Shown piece by piece: positions 54,065 to 62,392 of a stretch of 64,000 nt of DNA. The position numbers were made by a program, and so were the translations under genes. The notes beneath the pieces are model-generated. The model was given only the letters and a program-made list of their open reading frames with translations. It did not search any database and was not told the origin of the DNA. Where the stretch lies: contig NZ_JACJPO010000027.1 of the NCBI RefSeq assembly GCF_014696105.1, forward strand, positions 1-64,000, in the 5' to 3' direction. This stretch comes from Microcoleus sp. FACHB-1515 (lineage in GTDB: Bacteria > Cyanobacteriota > Cyanobacteriia > Elainellales > Elainellaceae). The first letter of the stretch is position 1; every line of letters begins with the position of its first letter.

Positions 54065-55231
54065 ATGCTGATGCTCGATCGATCGTTCACCTACCGTCCG
54101 CTGTCCGAGGCTGGAGAAGACCAGCAGGTTAAGTCACTGTTAGCGCAGTGTTTCAACGCACCCCGCGATCGCGAGAGCTTGTATTTTGACCTGATGGGAC
54201 GCGACAGGTATCGCGGATTTTGGGTTGGCGATCGGTTTGCAGGCGCATTAGCGTTGCTGCCGATGGGTCAGTGGTGGAACCATCAGCGCGTCCCCATGAC
54301 CGGGATCGCTTCAGTCGGAATTGCCCCAGAGCATCGGGGATCAGGCGTCGCGCTGGCGATGATGCAGCAAATGCTCCTCGAACTGCACCAGCAAAATGTG
54401 CCGCTGACGACGCTCTATGCTGCTGCCCAACGGCTGTATCGCCGTGCTGGATACGAACAAGCGGGATCAGTCTGCGGTTGGGAAATCGAGACGGGATCGA
54501 TCGCCCTCCGCCATCGTCCGCTTTCGGTGCGATCGATTGCGCTTGAAGCCGATTTGCTGATGAAAATGCAGCACCAGCAGGCGATCGTCAACAACGGTCA
54601 TCTCGATCGCCATCCGGCCATGTGGAAGCTGCTGCTGACCGAAACCGATGCACCGCTGTATGCTTACGAGTTTGGTGACGGTGAAGGCTACATCGTTTTT
54701 CGGCAAGAGGCCGACCAAAGCCTGCTGAAGATCGTGGACTGGGCGGTGCTGACAGCCGCCGCCGGACAAACTTTCTGGAGCTTTTTGAGCGACCATCGAT
54801 CGCAAATTGACAAAATCCGCTGGACAAGTGCGGCGATCGATCCGCTCTCCTTCTGGCTACCGGAACAAACGGCCAATCCGCGATTTGTCGATCGCTGGAT
54901 GCTGCGAATTGTGGATGTTGTGTCGGCGTTGGAACTGCGCGGCTATCCGTCTGATATCAGCGCTGAACTTCATTTCGAGGTGCAAGACGATCTGATTACG
55001 GCAAACTGCGATCGCTTCTGTCTCACCGTCTCGAACGGTCGTGCCCATGTGACTCGCGGCGGCAGAGGCGACCTGAAGCTTGACATTCGTGGACTTGCTC
55101 CGCTCTACACGAATTTGTTTTGCGCCAGTCAGCTTCAGCAGATGGGAGTTTTGGAAGGCGATCGCGACACGCTGATGCAGGCCGATCGCATCTTTACCGC
55201 TGCTCCGCCCTGGATGCCCGACTTCTTCTGA
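54065..55231 (+). CDS. Eis-like GNAT acetyltransferase
   Basis: A 388-residue multidomain acetyltransferase. N-terminal GNAT has VGIAPEHRGSGVALAMM (acetyl-CoA loop, ~90) and YRRAGYEQAG; a second degenerate GNAT follows; the C-terminal ~100 residues are the SCP2-like domain (DLKLDIRGLAPLYTN). Family members acetylate amines and aminoglycosides. I prefer ATG 54065 (54071 also possible) because a promoter -10 overlaps the longer start. Confidence 0.8.
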   Translation: MLMLDRSFTYRPLSEAGEDQQVKSLLAQCFNAPRDRESLYFDLMGRDRYRGFWVGDRFAGALALLPMGQWWNHQRVPMTGIASVGIAPEHRGSGVALAMMQQMLLELHQQNVPLTTLYAAAQRLYRRAGYEQAGSVCGWEIETGSIALRHRPLSVRSIALEADLLMKMQHQQAIVNNGHLDRHPAMWKLLLTETDAPLYAYEFGDGEGYIVFRQEADQSLLKIVDWAVLTAAAGQTFWSFLSDHRSQIDKIRWTSAAIDPLSFWLPEQTANPRFVDRWMLRIVDVVSALELRGYPSDISAELHFEVQDDLITANCDRFCLTVSNGRAHVTRGGRGDLKLDIRGLAPLYTNLFCASQLQQMGVLEGDRDTLMQADRIFTAAPPWMPDFF

Positions 55232-55316
55232 CTGTGGATTCAATCACCAAGGCTTAATTTTGCAAAGGCGGCTGCTCTTGCAAAATTAGAAACTTGATTG
55301 TAATCGAGCCATGATC

Positions 55317-56354
55317 CTAAGAGACGATCGCATCGAGCAAGCTTTCTGCTCCAAATCGAATCACGTCGGTACAGGGCAATCCGGTTTCAGCTTGGGCTTG
55401 TTCGATCGCAGCTTTGGCTGCGGTCAAATCGAGGTGATGCGTGTTGAGAGCGATCGCTGCGACTTTCGTTTCGGCAAACGCGCCACCTGCTGCCGCAATG
55501 GTTTCATAAACCTGAATTACCTTTGGCAGCGGCGGAATCGGCACGTCGGGCACATTGTAAATATGTGACTGTCCGGCACGATGCACCAAAACGAGGTGAG
55601 TCGGCTGTGTGCCCCGCAGCAAAGGCAGGGTTGCGGTCGAAGCCGGATTCATCAACGAGCCTTGGCCTTCGACCCAGACAATTTCCGCATCGGCGTGGCG
55701 CATGACAAGCTGTTCGATCGCCCCTGCCGCAAAATCGACCCGCACCGCATCTAGGGGAACGCCGTCATGCCCAAGCATCAATCCGGTTTGTCCCGTTGCC
55801 AGAAAGGTCGATCGCATTCCCCGCGCTTTCGCCGCCTGATTGAGTTCCAGACTGGCCGACATTTTGCCGACGCTCATGTCTGTTCCGACTGTGAGGACGC
55901 GCCGATTGCTCAGCTTGCCAGCCGCACCTGTGCCAACGCTCAAGCCTTGCGGTTCGCGGCGAACGTCCCAAATCCAGCGGTCTGCGTGTAGCAGATTGGC
56001 GAGTTCGGGATCGGTTGACATGGCGGTGTGCAGACCGTTGACGATCGACAGTCCAGATGCGATCGCCTGCCGAATTTCCAGCATCCATTCATCCGGCAGT
56101 GCGCCTCCAGAAGGAGCAATCCCGATGCTCAAAACCGTTGGCTGATAGGCGATCGCCTCTTCCACCGAGGCCACGATCGGAGCTTGTCTGGCAATTCCCG
56201 TTATCTGCTCCAAATCTTGTCCGGCAAACTGGCGATCGACCACCGCGACGATCGCCAGTTCGCTGTAGCGCAAAAGCGACAATCCGGTTTTACCTTTGGA
56301 ACTTTGCAAGCCGTCATGCAGCAAAATCGCCACTCGATCTTCAGCCTTTAGCAC
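55317..56354 (-). CDS. dgcN: DgcN-type DUF1611 P-loop protein
   Basis: A 345-residue protein of the DUF1611 family; DgcN members are reported as N-acetyltransferases in D-glutamate catabolism. It has the P-loop-like TVGTDMSVGKMSASLEL near residue 145 and VEGQGSLMNP (~225). The start is a GTG at 56354 with AGGAG 7 bases upstream; it overlaps the dgcA stop by 7 bases (GTGCTAA). The frame is open further upstream but that part is antithetic to the coupling signal. Confidence 0.83.
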   Translation of the reverse strand: MLKAEDRVAILLHDGLQSSKGKTGLSLLRYSELAIVAVVDRQFAGQDLEQITGIARQAPIVASVEEAIAYQPTVLSIGIAPSGGALPDEWMLEIRQAIASGLSIVNGLHTAMSTDPELANLLHADRWIWDVRREPQGLSVGTGAAGKLSNRRVLTVGTDMSVGKMSASLELNQAAKARGMRSTFLATGQTGLMLGHDGVPLDAVRVDFAAGAIEQLVMRHADAEIVWVEGQGSLMNPASTATLPLLRGTQPTHLVLVHRAGQSHIYNVPDVPIPPLPKVIQVYETIAAAGGAFAETKVAAIALNTHHLDLTAAKAAIEQAQAETGLPCTDVIRFGAESLLDAIVS

Positions 56355-57394
56355 TTCGTTTCTCCTTGACGCACGCCCAAACCGGGGCGATCGATTGGAC
56401 GCAAGCAACCCCCGACCAATTCTGCACCGATAAACGGATCGTCAATCAAATTCAGGTGGCTGTCGAGGTCGAGATGGTCGGCATACGGAGCAAGCTGAGC
56501 CGCTGCGGTGTTGGCGATCGCGCTGTCCGAATAGCAGCCAAACATAATTTGCAGCCCGCAAGCCTGAGCCGTATGCACCATTCGCAAAGCCTCGCTCAGG
56601 CCACCCGACTTCATCAGCTTGATGTTGATGCCGTGAACGCGATCGCTCAATTTCGGAATATCTGCGCTGGTAAAGCAGCTTTCATCCACAAAAATTGGCA
56701 AAGGCGACTGGCGATAAAGCTCCAGCAAATCGGCTTCTTGACCCACTGCGATCGGCTGCTCAACATAGGTCACGCCCACCTCGGCCAGCCAGTGCGACAT
56801 CGCGATCGCATTTGTCAAACTCCAGCCGCCATTTGCATCGATGCTAATTTTTGCGTTTGGAGACGCTTCGGCCAGCACTGCCTTGAGCATGGCGCGATCG
56901 GCCTCCACGCCATCAGGACTGCCAAGCTTTACCTTGATCGCTGCAAACGGCGCAATTTCCATCCAGTGTCGCAGTCGATCGACCGCCGCTTCGGGAGTGC
57001 TAATTCCGATCGTCGCGGAAGTTGGCACAATGCGCGATCGATCGAGTCCCCACAGTTTCCACAGCGGAAGATTTGCCCGTTTGCCGACCCAGTCGTGCAG
57101 AGCGAGATCGATCGCACAGCGAGCCGCAGACGGAAAATCTGCCAAAATTGGCTCGATCGCTTGGCGATCGTCGGGCGTGTAGTCGGTGAGTTTGGCGGCG
57201 ATCGAATCGATCGCGGCAATCAAAATTTCGGGGGTTTGGCGGTCACGAACGCTAAACGGGGACGCTTCGCCCCAGCCTTCGATGCCGTCATGCCGCAGCC
57301 GCACCCAAATGTTTGTCGATTCGGCAGTTGTGCCGCGACTGATCGTGAGGGCAAAGCGTTTGTGAACGGTGAATGGTTCGGCTTGAATCTGCAT
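56348..57394 (-). CDS. dgcA: dipeptide/N-acetyl-D-Glu epimerase (DgcA/YcjG type)
   Basis: A 348-residue enolase-superfamily enzyme. Catalytic and metal residues are in IKVKLGSPDG (Lys ~158), ISIDANGGW (Asp ~185), VEQPI (Glu ~212), VDESCF (Asp/Glu ~237) and INIKLMKSGG (Lys ~259). It belongs to the Ala-Glu epimerase branch. Coupling to dgcN supports action on N-acetyl-glutamate or cell-wall dipeptides. Confidence 0.87.
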   Translation of the reverse strand: MQIQAEPFTVHKRFALTISRGTTAESTNIWVRLRHDGIEGWGEASPFSVRDRQTPEILIAAIDSIAAKLTDYTPDDRQAIEPILADFPSAARCAIDLALHDWVGKRANLPLWKLWGLDRSRIVPTSATIGISTPEAAVDRLRHWMEIAPFAAIKVKLGSPDGVEADRAMLKAVLAEASPNAKISIDANGGWSLTNAIAMSHWLAEVGVTYVEQPIAVGQEADLLELYRQSPLPIFVDESCFTSADIPKLSDRVHGINIKLMKSGGLSEALRMVHTAQACGLQIMFGCYSDSAIANTAAAQLAPYADHLDLDSHLNLIDDPFIGAELVGGCLRPIDRPGLGVRQGETKC

Positions 57395-57544
57395 GAGGGC
57401 GATCGCATTTCACCCCTTCAGCATACAGAACTTCTGCAAACTCTGCGGGCGAAATCTTGTGCAGTTCTTGATATTTCAGATCCGTTTTTGTCACGTTTGT
57501 CCAGCCAGTTTCACTAGTTAGCAAGAAGATTTGGAGACGAACCG

Positions 57545-57811
57545 ATGAGACTTGATCTTGAGCACACCAAAGACACACTCCACCAGTGCCCGCGCTGCTC
57601 GAAATATGCTTTAGTTCAGCGAGATGCAGACAAATTCTACTGCCTGTGGTGTCACTTCAATCGCGATGTTTCCGATTCAGGCGGAGCGATTTCTGCCGTT
57701 ACAATCATTGCATTTTTCATCTTTTTGCTGCTGGTCGTTTCTTCTGCTTCAGAATCAAATTCACCTGCTCCAGTTCAGCCTGCTTTGCAAGAACAAGTTG
57801 TTTTTCCTTAA
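57545..57811 (+). CDS. small zinc-ribbon membrane protein (88 aa)
   Basis: An 88-residue protein with a zinc ribbon CPRC...CLWC (residues ~15-36) followed by a single helix (about 50-68) and a short Pro/Ser-rich tail. The ribbon should be cytoplasmic. Function unknown. The gene is monocistronic. Confidence 0.7.
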   Translation: MRLDLEHTKDTLHQCPRCSKYALVQRDADKFYCLWCHFNRDVSDSGGAISAVTIIAFFIFLLLVVSSASESNSPAPVQPALQEQVVFP

Positions 57812-57859
57812 GCTCAATTTTGTGCAGCTTAATTTGCGTCTTTGCAGTCGCTTAATTTG

Positions 57860-58000
57860 TCAAAATCGATCGCCTGCTAACAGAAACTCGGCGATCGCCA
57901 GCATCATCTCGATCGTTTCTCCACCCGATCGCAGCCATTCATCCTCGCTTAAATGCAGAATCGATCGCGTTTCGGTCGCATCAGCAACGCCATGAACCAA
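57860..58000 (-). CDS. candidate 46-aa protein with TTG start
   Basis: A short frame bounded upstream by TAA reads TTG-start VHGVADATETRSILHLSEDEW and ends with a hydrophobic IEMMLAIAEFLLAG helix. It looks protein-like, but there is no clear ribosome site and no standard ATG in frame before the body. Uncertain. Confidence 0.3.
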   Translation of the reverse strand: MVHGVADATETRSILHLSEDEWLRSGGETIEMMLAIAEFLLAGDRF

Positions 58001-58041
58001 GCTTTTCGATTACTGTATGAAGAAAGCTTGCCGAACTTGCT

Positions 58042-58635
58042 GTGAATACTTCTGTTTTCATTCAAACGTTTATTGCTGTGTTTGTGCTGGCCGACCCGCT
58101 CGGCAACGCGCCGATCTTTCTTGTCCTGACGAAAGGCATGGAGCAGGATCAGCGCAACAACGTGGTCGATCGCGCCTCGATCGTTGCCACCAGCGTTTTG
58201 CTCGTCTTTGCGTTCGCAGGCCAAACGCTGCTCAACTATTTGCACATCAGCACGGCATCGCTGGAAGTTGCAGGCGGTTTGCTGCTGCTGCTGATTGCGC
58301 TGGATATGCTCAATGGCGAGCTTGACGCGCCGATCGTTGAGCAAGAGCGCGATGTGGCGATTACGCCGCTTGCCCTGCCGCTGTTGGCTGGCCCCGGAAC
58401 GCTCACGACCGTGATGCTGCTGATGTCTGACACACCAACGGCTCGCATCAGCGTTGTAGGCGGCATTGTGGCAGCGATGATTGTGACGTGGTTCATTGTG
58501 CGGCAGTCTTCACGGGTGGATAAGCTAATTGGGGCAGAAGGCGCAATTATTGCTACGCAGCTACTCGGCTTTTTGCTGGCGGCACTGGCGATCGAAATTG
58601 GCAGCGGCGGCATCCGCGAATTATTTTTCCAATAG
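58042..58635 (+). CDS. marC: MarC family integral membrane protein
   Basis: A 197-residue protein with six predicted helices. Family features are [14 protein letters not shown] near residue 15 and [19 protein letters not shown] near residue 110, ending in [14 protein letters not shown]. Role is unknown despite the name. GTG is used as start; no good ATG exists in frame. Its end overlaps the AtzH-like gene by 15 bases on the other strand. Confidence 0.85.
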   Translation: MNTSVFIQTFIAVFVLADPLGNAPIFLVLTKGMEQDQRNNVVDRASIVATSVLLVFAFAGQTLLNYLHISTASLEVAGGLLLLLIALDMLNGELDAPIVEQERDVAITPLALPLLAGPGTLTTVMLLMSDTPTARISVVGGIVAAMIVTWFIVRQSSRVDKLIGAEGAIIATQLLGFLLAALAIEIGSGGIRELFFQ

Positions 58636-58995
58636 CAGCGAAACATGAGCGCTCACGACCCGCCAACCTTGCAAAGTTCGCATCCAGGTTTGGCTTTGTC
58701 GTCCTTGTTTTCCAGCGCGATCGAATTCAGTATTCGCCGTCGCAAAATCTCGTCCGTAAGTGGTGATCACGGTGTTTTTGAGGGTGCGATCGAGATGGAC
58801 GGGCAATCGTCCCTGCCGAAACGCCTTGATTTCGTCATAGCCATACAGATTCTCGGTTGCGCCATAGCGAATCGTGTGCGGAGACTGCCAGAACAGTTCA
58901 TCCAAAACGGCAACATCGTTGCGAATTAAAGCCTGCTCGTAGCGATCGAACGCTGCTTGCACTTCCGCCACCACATCCGGCAAATTAATTTCCAT
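58621..58995 (-). CDS. AtzH-like / DUF3225 NTF2-fold protein
   Basis: A 124-residue SnoaL/NTF2-like protein. Blocks are [19 protein letters not shown] near residue 20, [19 protein letters not shown] and [17 protein letters not shown]. Relatives include AtzH and HpxZ. ATG at 58995 has GGAAGAGG upstream. Function not known here. Confidence 0.8.
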   Translation of the reverse strand: MEINLPDVVAEVQAAFDRYEQALIRNDVAVLDELFWQSPHTIRYGATENLYGYDEIKAFRQGRLPVHLDRTLKNTVITTYGRDFATANTEFDRAGKQGRQSQTWMRTLQGWRVVSAHVSLLLEK

Positions 58996-59065
58996 TTCGC
59001 CTCTTCCCGCTTGCCCTAAGCTGTTGATATTGACTGGCTGTTGATATTGACTGAACCGAAGGCAA

Positions 59066-59653
59066 ATGTCAAAGGTAGAAATTGCGGCGATCGTGCTGGC
59101 AGGCGGCCAAAGTTCGCGCATGGGGCAAGACAAAGCGCTGCTGGACGTGGACGGCGTTCCGCTCTTACGGCGCGTGTACGAGGTGGCGGCAAAATGCGCT
59201 CCGATCGTTTACGTGGTTACGCCTTGGCCGGAGCGCTATCGATCGCTTGCTCTGGGCTGCATCTGGCTGACCGAAACGCCGCTGCCGCATGAAACCACGC
59301 CGCATGGTCCCCTCGTCGGCTTCGCGCAAGGACTGGCACAAGTTGAAACCGATTGGGTGCTGCTGCTAGCTTGCGATCTGCCGCGCCTTCAAGCCGACGT
59401 GATTCAAGGGTGGATGGCTCACCTACCGGAAGATCGATCGATCGCTGCCGTTCTGCACCACAGCAAGAAAGGTTGGGAGCCGCTGTGCGGATTCTACAGG
59501 CGATCGTGCCTTCCTGCGCTCGAAAAGTACATTGCAGAAGGGAGGCGATCGTTTCAAGGCTGGCTGACAACGCAAACCGTTCTTGCCCTGCCGCTTGCTG
59601 AATCAGACATGCTGTTCAACTGCAACACGCCCGACGATTTAGTTCAGCCATAA
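59066..59653 (+). CDS. mobA: molybdenum cofactor guanylyltransferase
   Basis: A 195-residue enzyme that adds GMP to molybdopterin. The GTP loop [17 protein letters not shown] is at ~11-27, with ACDLPRLQ near 107 and a C-terminal FNCNTPDDL. Adjacent genes are not Moco genes. Length is normal. Confidence 0.88.
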   Translation: MSKVEIAAIVLAGGQSSRMGQDKALLDVDGVPLLRRVYEVAAKCAPIVYVVTPWPERYRSLALGCIWLTETPLPHETTPHGPLVGFAQGLAQVETDWVLLLACDLPRLQADVIQGWMAHLPEDRSIAAVLHHSKKGWEPLCGFYRRSCLPALEKYIAEGRRSFQGWLTTQTVLALPLAESDMLFNCNTPDDLVQP

Positions 59654-59654
59654 G

Positions 59655-60293
59655 TTATGGAAAGTATGGCTTTAAGTAGGCCGCTAAAAGTTCTTTGGTC
59701 GCGTTGAGGACTTGCTGCTGAAAAGGGCGATCGCGAGTCAGTGAGAGAATTTCCAGCGCACTTGCCACTTCAACGCTGACGGTTGCAAGCAGATCGACTT
59801 GAGCGCGATCGAGCGTTGAATTTCTGACAGCAAAAATCGCCGATAGCTGCTGAGCAATCTCCTGATTAAAGGCATTTTCCATTGCCAAAACTTCTGGTGA
59901 AACAAGGCGCGACTGCACAAAGACAACGCGAAAGGCCGGATTTGCGCTGACAAATCGATCGAACCCGTCCACCAGTTCACCGATATACGCTTCGATCGAC
60001 ATCTGCATCATTTCCTCAGAATGCAGCGCGGTAAACAGATCGCGAAGCTGATTTTGGTAGCGATCGACCAGCGCTTCAAAAACCGCCAGCTTGTCTGGAA
60101 AAAAGCGATACAGTCCGCCGACTGACGTATCGGCTTGTGCCGCAATCTCGTCGGCTGTCACTGAGTCGAAACCGCGATCGGCAAAGAGTTCGGCGGCAGC
60201 GTCAAGGATGCGATCGAAGCGATCGCGACTTCTGGCCTGTTTTGGAATTCGCCAGCGCGGATGCGGCAGTGCTTTAGTCATAGCGCTTGACAA
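59655..60293 (-). CDS. TetR/AcrR family repressor
   Basis: A 212-residue regulator with an N-terminal HTH (ILDAAAELFADRGFDSVTADEIAAQADTSVGGLYRFF-type sequence at ~30-65). It is divergent from the DUF5367 gene across a region with palindromes and probably represses it. An ATG four codons downstream (60281) could also be used. Confidence 0.86.
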   Translation of the reverse strand: MSSAMTKALPHPRWRIPKQARSRDRFDRILDAAAELFADRGFDSVTADEIAAQADTSVGGLYRFFPDKLAVFEALVDRYQNQLRDLFTALHSEEMMQMSIEAYIGELVDGFDRFVSANPAFRVVFVQSRLVSPEVLAMENAFNQEIAQQLSAIFAVRNSTLDRAQVDLLATVSVEVASALEILSLTRDRPFQQQVLNATKELLAAYLKPYFP

Positions 60294-60296
60294 AAG

Positions 60297-60346
60297 CGAG
60301 AATTTTCTCGTATTTTGAAGATGCGAGGTAAACCTCGCGTTTCAAA
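60297..60346. promoter_or_regulatory. TetR-type palindromic operators
   Basis: CGAGAA-TT-TTCTCG at 60297-60310 and, nested, TTTGAA-GAT-GCGAGGT-AA-ACCTCGC-GT-TTCAAA at 60314-60346 (inner 16-mer 60323-60338 is perfect). Both lie in the gap between the repressor and the DUF5367 gene. Confidence 0.7.
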
Positions 60347-60373
60347 TTGATGGAACATTCAGGAGCATATCTG

Positions 60374-60820
60374 ATGGAAACTGCAACTGTAACGCATGAC
60401 GCGATCAGCCGCCCCAAGCAAATCCGCTACGGATTCTTTTGTGCAATGGGCGTTTTGGTTTGGCTCAGTGCAACGCTGGTGCTGCGCTTGTGGGGACAAT
60501 ATTTTTTCATTCCCGAAAGCCGCCTGAGCATGGGTGGAATGTTTCTGTTTTCGATCGCTTTTTTGCCGCCGCTGATTTATTTCTTCCTGCAAAAAGTACA
60601 GCCTCAACAGCAACTTGAAGCACTGCTTTGGCTATCCATTCCCTCGATGCTGCTCGATGTGGACACGACATATTTCTTCGCTCAGGCTTTTCCGAATCTG
60701 TCACCTGCTGCTGTTGGTGCGTTTGCAGCGTGGCTGCTGTGGAGCTACGCGATCGTGCTAATCACCGGATTGGCAATGAGTCGATCGCTAAGCGCTCCCG
60801 GTACGGTATTACGTCCTTAA
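60374..60820 (+). CDS. DUF5367 membrane protein
   Basis: A 148-residue protein with four helices, as in DUF5367. AGGAG lies 8 bases upstream of the ATG at 60374. It is likely the regulated target of the divergent TetR protein, perhaps a stress or efflux-related membrane protein, but no transport activity is known. Confidence 0.75.
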   Translation: METATVTHDAISRPKQIRYGFFCAMGVLVWLSATLVLRLWGQYFFIPESRLSMGGMFLFSIAFLPPLIYFFLQKVQPQQQLEALLWLSIPSMLLDVDTTYFFAQAFPNLSPAAVGAFAAWLLWSYAIVLITGLAMSRSLSAPGTVLRP

Positions 60821-60821
60821 A

Positions 60822-60871
60822 AAGCTTCACAGGCGATTTACCCGGACGTGGAACGATCGCCTGTGAAGCTT
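60822..60871 (+). terminator. perfect 16-bp inverted repeat
   Basis: AAGCTTCACAGGCGAT (60822-60837) and its exact reverse complement (60856-60871) enclose an 18-base loop. It follows the DUF5367 stop within 3 bases and lacks a strong T run. Confidence 0.6.
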
Positions 60872-60962
60872 GTCTAAAGCTTCAACCTGAAAGAGCCGAT
60901 CGACGGAATCGATATGTTAACGTCGATCGACGCGCTTGTTGAGACGATCGGGAGTCACCTGC

Positions 60963-61406
60963 ATGAAAAGAACCTGCTGCCTTGTCGCGCTGTCGCTGTT
61001 GTCCGTTTTGTGTCTGCCTGCATTGGCTCAAGAAACCAGTTCCCAACTGAGTGCCGCCAGCTTGCCCGATCGCCCTGCCACCGAAGATAATGCTCAACTC
61101 CTCGGTCACTGGGTTGCCAACAACGGCTCCACACACTATTACTTCGGTCAAGATGAAGTCATCATCGTCAACGAACTGCGGCGGCGCGACAATTCGATCG
61201 TTCAGCACAAGCAAAAACTCGCCTACGCCATTACTGCCGTTCAAGGCGACTGGATACAGCTTGAACTGCAAACGCCGCTCGACTGGGCAGAAATCCGCTT
61301 CCTGCGATTGGCCGACGACAGACGATCGCTCACCGAACTGATGGAGGTGATGGGGCACTCGTTCCGCAATCAGTGGACTTACGTCAGCGATCGCCAGCAG
61401 CCCTAA
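60963..61406 (+). CDS. secreted hypothetical protein (147 aa)
   Basis: The ATG at 60963 starts a signal peptide with core LVALSLLSVLCLPALAQ. The mature part is beta-rich with YFGQDEVIIVNELRRRD and ELMEVMGHSFRNQW. Family unrecognised. Its TAA is formed by the first bases of the MITE at 61402, so the native C-terminus may have been longer or different. Confidence 0.6.
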   Translation: MKRTCCLVALSLLSVLCLPALAQETSSQLSAASLPDRPATEDNAQLLGHWVANNGSTHYYFGQDEVIIVNELRRRDNSIVQHKQKLAYAITAVQGDWIQLELQTPLDWAEIRFLRLADDRRSLTELMEVMGHSFRNQWTYVSDRQQP

Positions 61407-61550
61407 AGTGTGTCTTGAAAGACATTGATCCTCCCCACCCTCCTTCATAAGGAGGGTACCAAACCACCCCTCAAAGTCCCCCTTCTCAAGGGGACAGGGG
61501 GATCTCCCCAAGCCAATCTAACGATTAGAAAGTTTTCAAACGCATCCTAG
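61402..61550 (-). mobile_element. MITE, copy 2 (~149 bp), inverted
   Basis: Ends CCTAAAGTGTGTCTTGAAA and, reading inward from the right, CTAGGATGCGTTTTGAAA. Internal GATCCTCCCC and AGGGGGATC blocks match copy 1 in reverse. It forms a long hairpin-rich sequence and may act as a transcription end. Confidence 0.75.
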
Positions 61551-61615
61551 AATGATCCTTTTGTCTGCTCGCACGATCGCCTGTCAAAAGCGATCGCCAG
61601 CCGAACCTGACACAG

Positions 61616-62119
61616 TTATCGGGGCAGATCCGGGCAAACAAATTCTTCTTCCACTGGAGTCAGCGTAACTTCTTCTGACTCGTTCGTGCGTAGCAAACGC
61701 CTGTTTAAACGCAGCGAGGTGTTGGTCAGTTCTACAATTTCTGCGGTGTAAGCAGGGCTGCCATTCTCGCTGACTTGCAGCACTCTAGGCGTTTCTTTAT
61801 CCACTGTCCAGCCATAGATGCCATAAGTTTCTGTACAAGAAGTTTGTAGCAGTGTGCCGTTTGGCAAGAAGACATAAATTGTGTTGGATGCCGGATTGGA
61901 GGACGCATCCGTGACACGCCAAATTTTGCTGAACAGAATCGTTAAATCAGCGTCAGCAGCAGTTTGAGACGGAGTGGTTTGAGCGGTGGTTGGAGTAGGT
62001 GAAGTGGTGGATTGAGCGACGGTATTGTTAGAAGTTGGGCTGACAGATTGAGTGCAGCCAATTAGCCCAGCAACTAACACGCTGAGAACGAGCAGTAGTC
62101 GAGACTGACGTTTAATCAT
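61616..62119 (-). CDS. lipoprotein of unknown function (167 aa)
   Basis: The ATG at 62119 (AGGAAA upstream) gives a lipoprotein signal with lipobox LIGC (Cys ~22). A Thr/Ser/Pro/Gln-rich linker (25-60) precedes a beta-rich domain with IWRVTDASSNPASNTIYVFLPNGTLL and a C-terminal VEEEFVCPDL. Family not recognised. Should be anchored to a membrane facing the periplasm. Confidence 0.7.
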   Translation of the reverse strand: MIKRQSRLLLVLSVLVAGLIGCTQSVSPTSNNTVAQSTTSPTPTTAQTTPSQTAADADLTILFSKIWRVTDASSNPASNTIYVFLPNGTLLQTSCTETYGIYGWTVDKETPRVLQVSENGSPAYTAEIVELTNTSLRLNRRLLRTNESEEVTLTPVEEEFVCPDLPR

Positions 62120-62392
62120 TTGAAATTTCCTCAAGTAGATTGACACCTAGCAAGATTGCTACGGTTAAAAACCGATTTGAAAAGCGCAGAATCGATCGCC
62201 AGAAGCCTCTATGCAAAGCAGAAACGAGGACTTTACTAAGCGATCGTGACTTCTCAAACAGTCCTAATTAGTGTCACTATCGGTATGAAGTTTAACATCT
62301 TACTTTGGTTCCATAGCCTATTTGAAATTTTCTCAAACTGTCAGGCTGCTGATATCAATCGTCCTGATAACCTAGCAGTTTGTGTTACCTTG

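Noticed and set aside
56057-57517. 486-codon plus-strand frame
   Set aside because: Antisense to dgcA and dgcN, which have all their catalytic residues; the plus-strand product is basic and unstructured.
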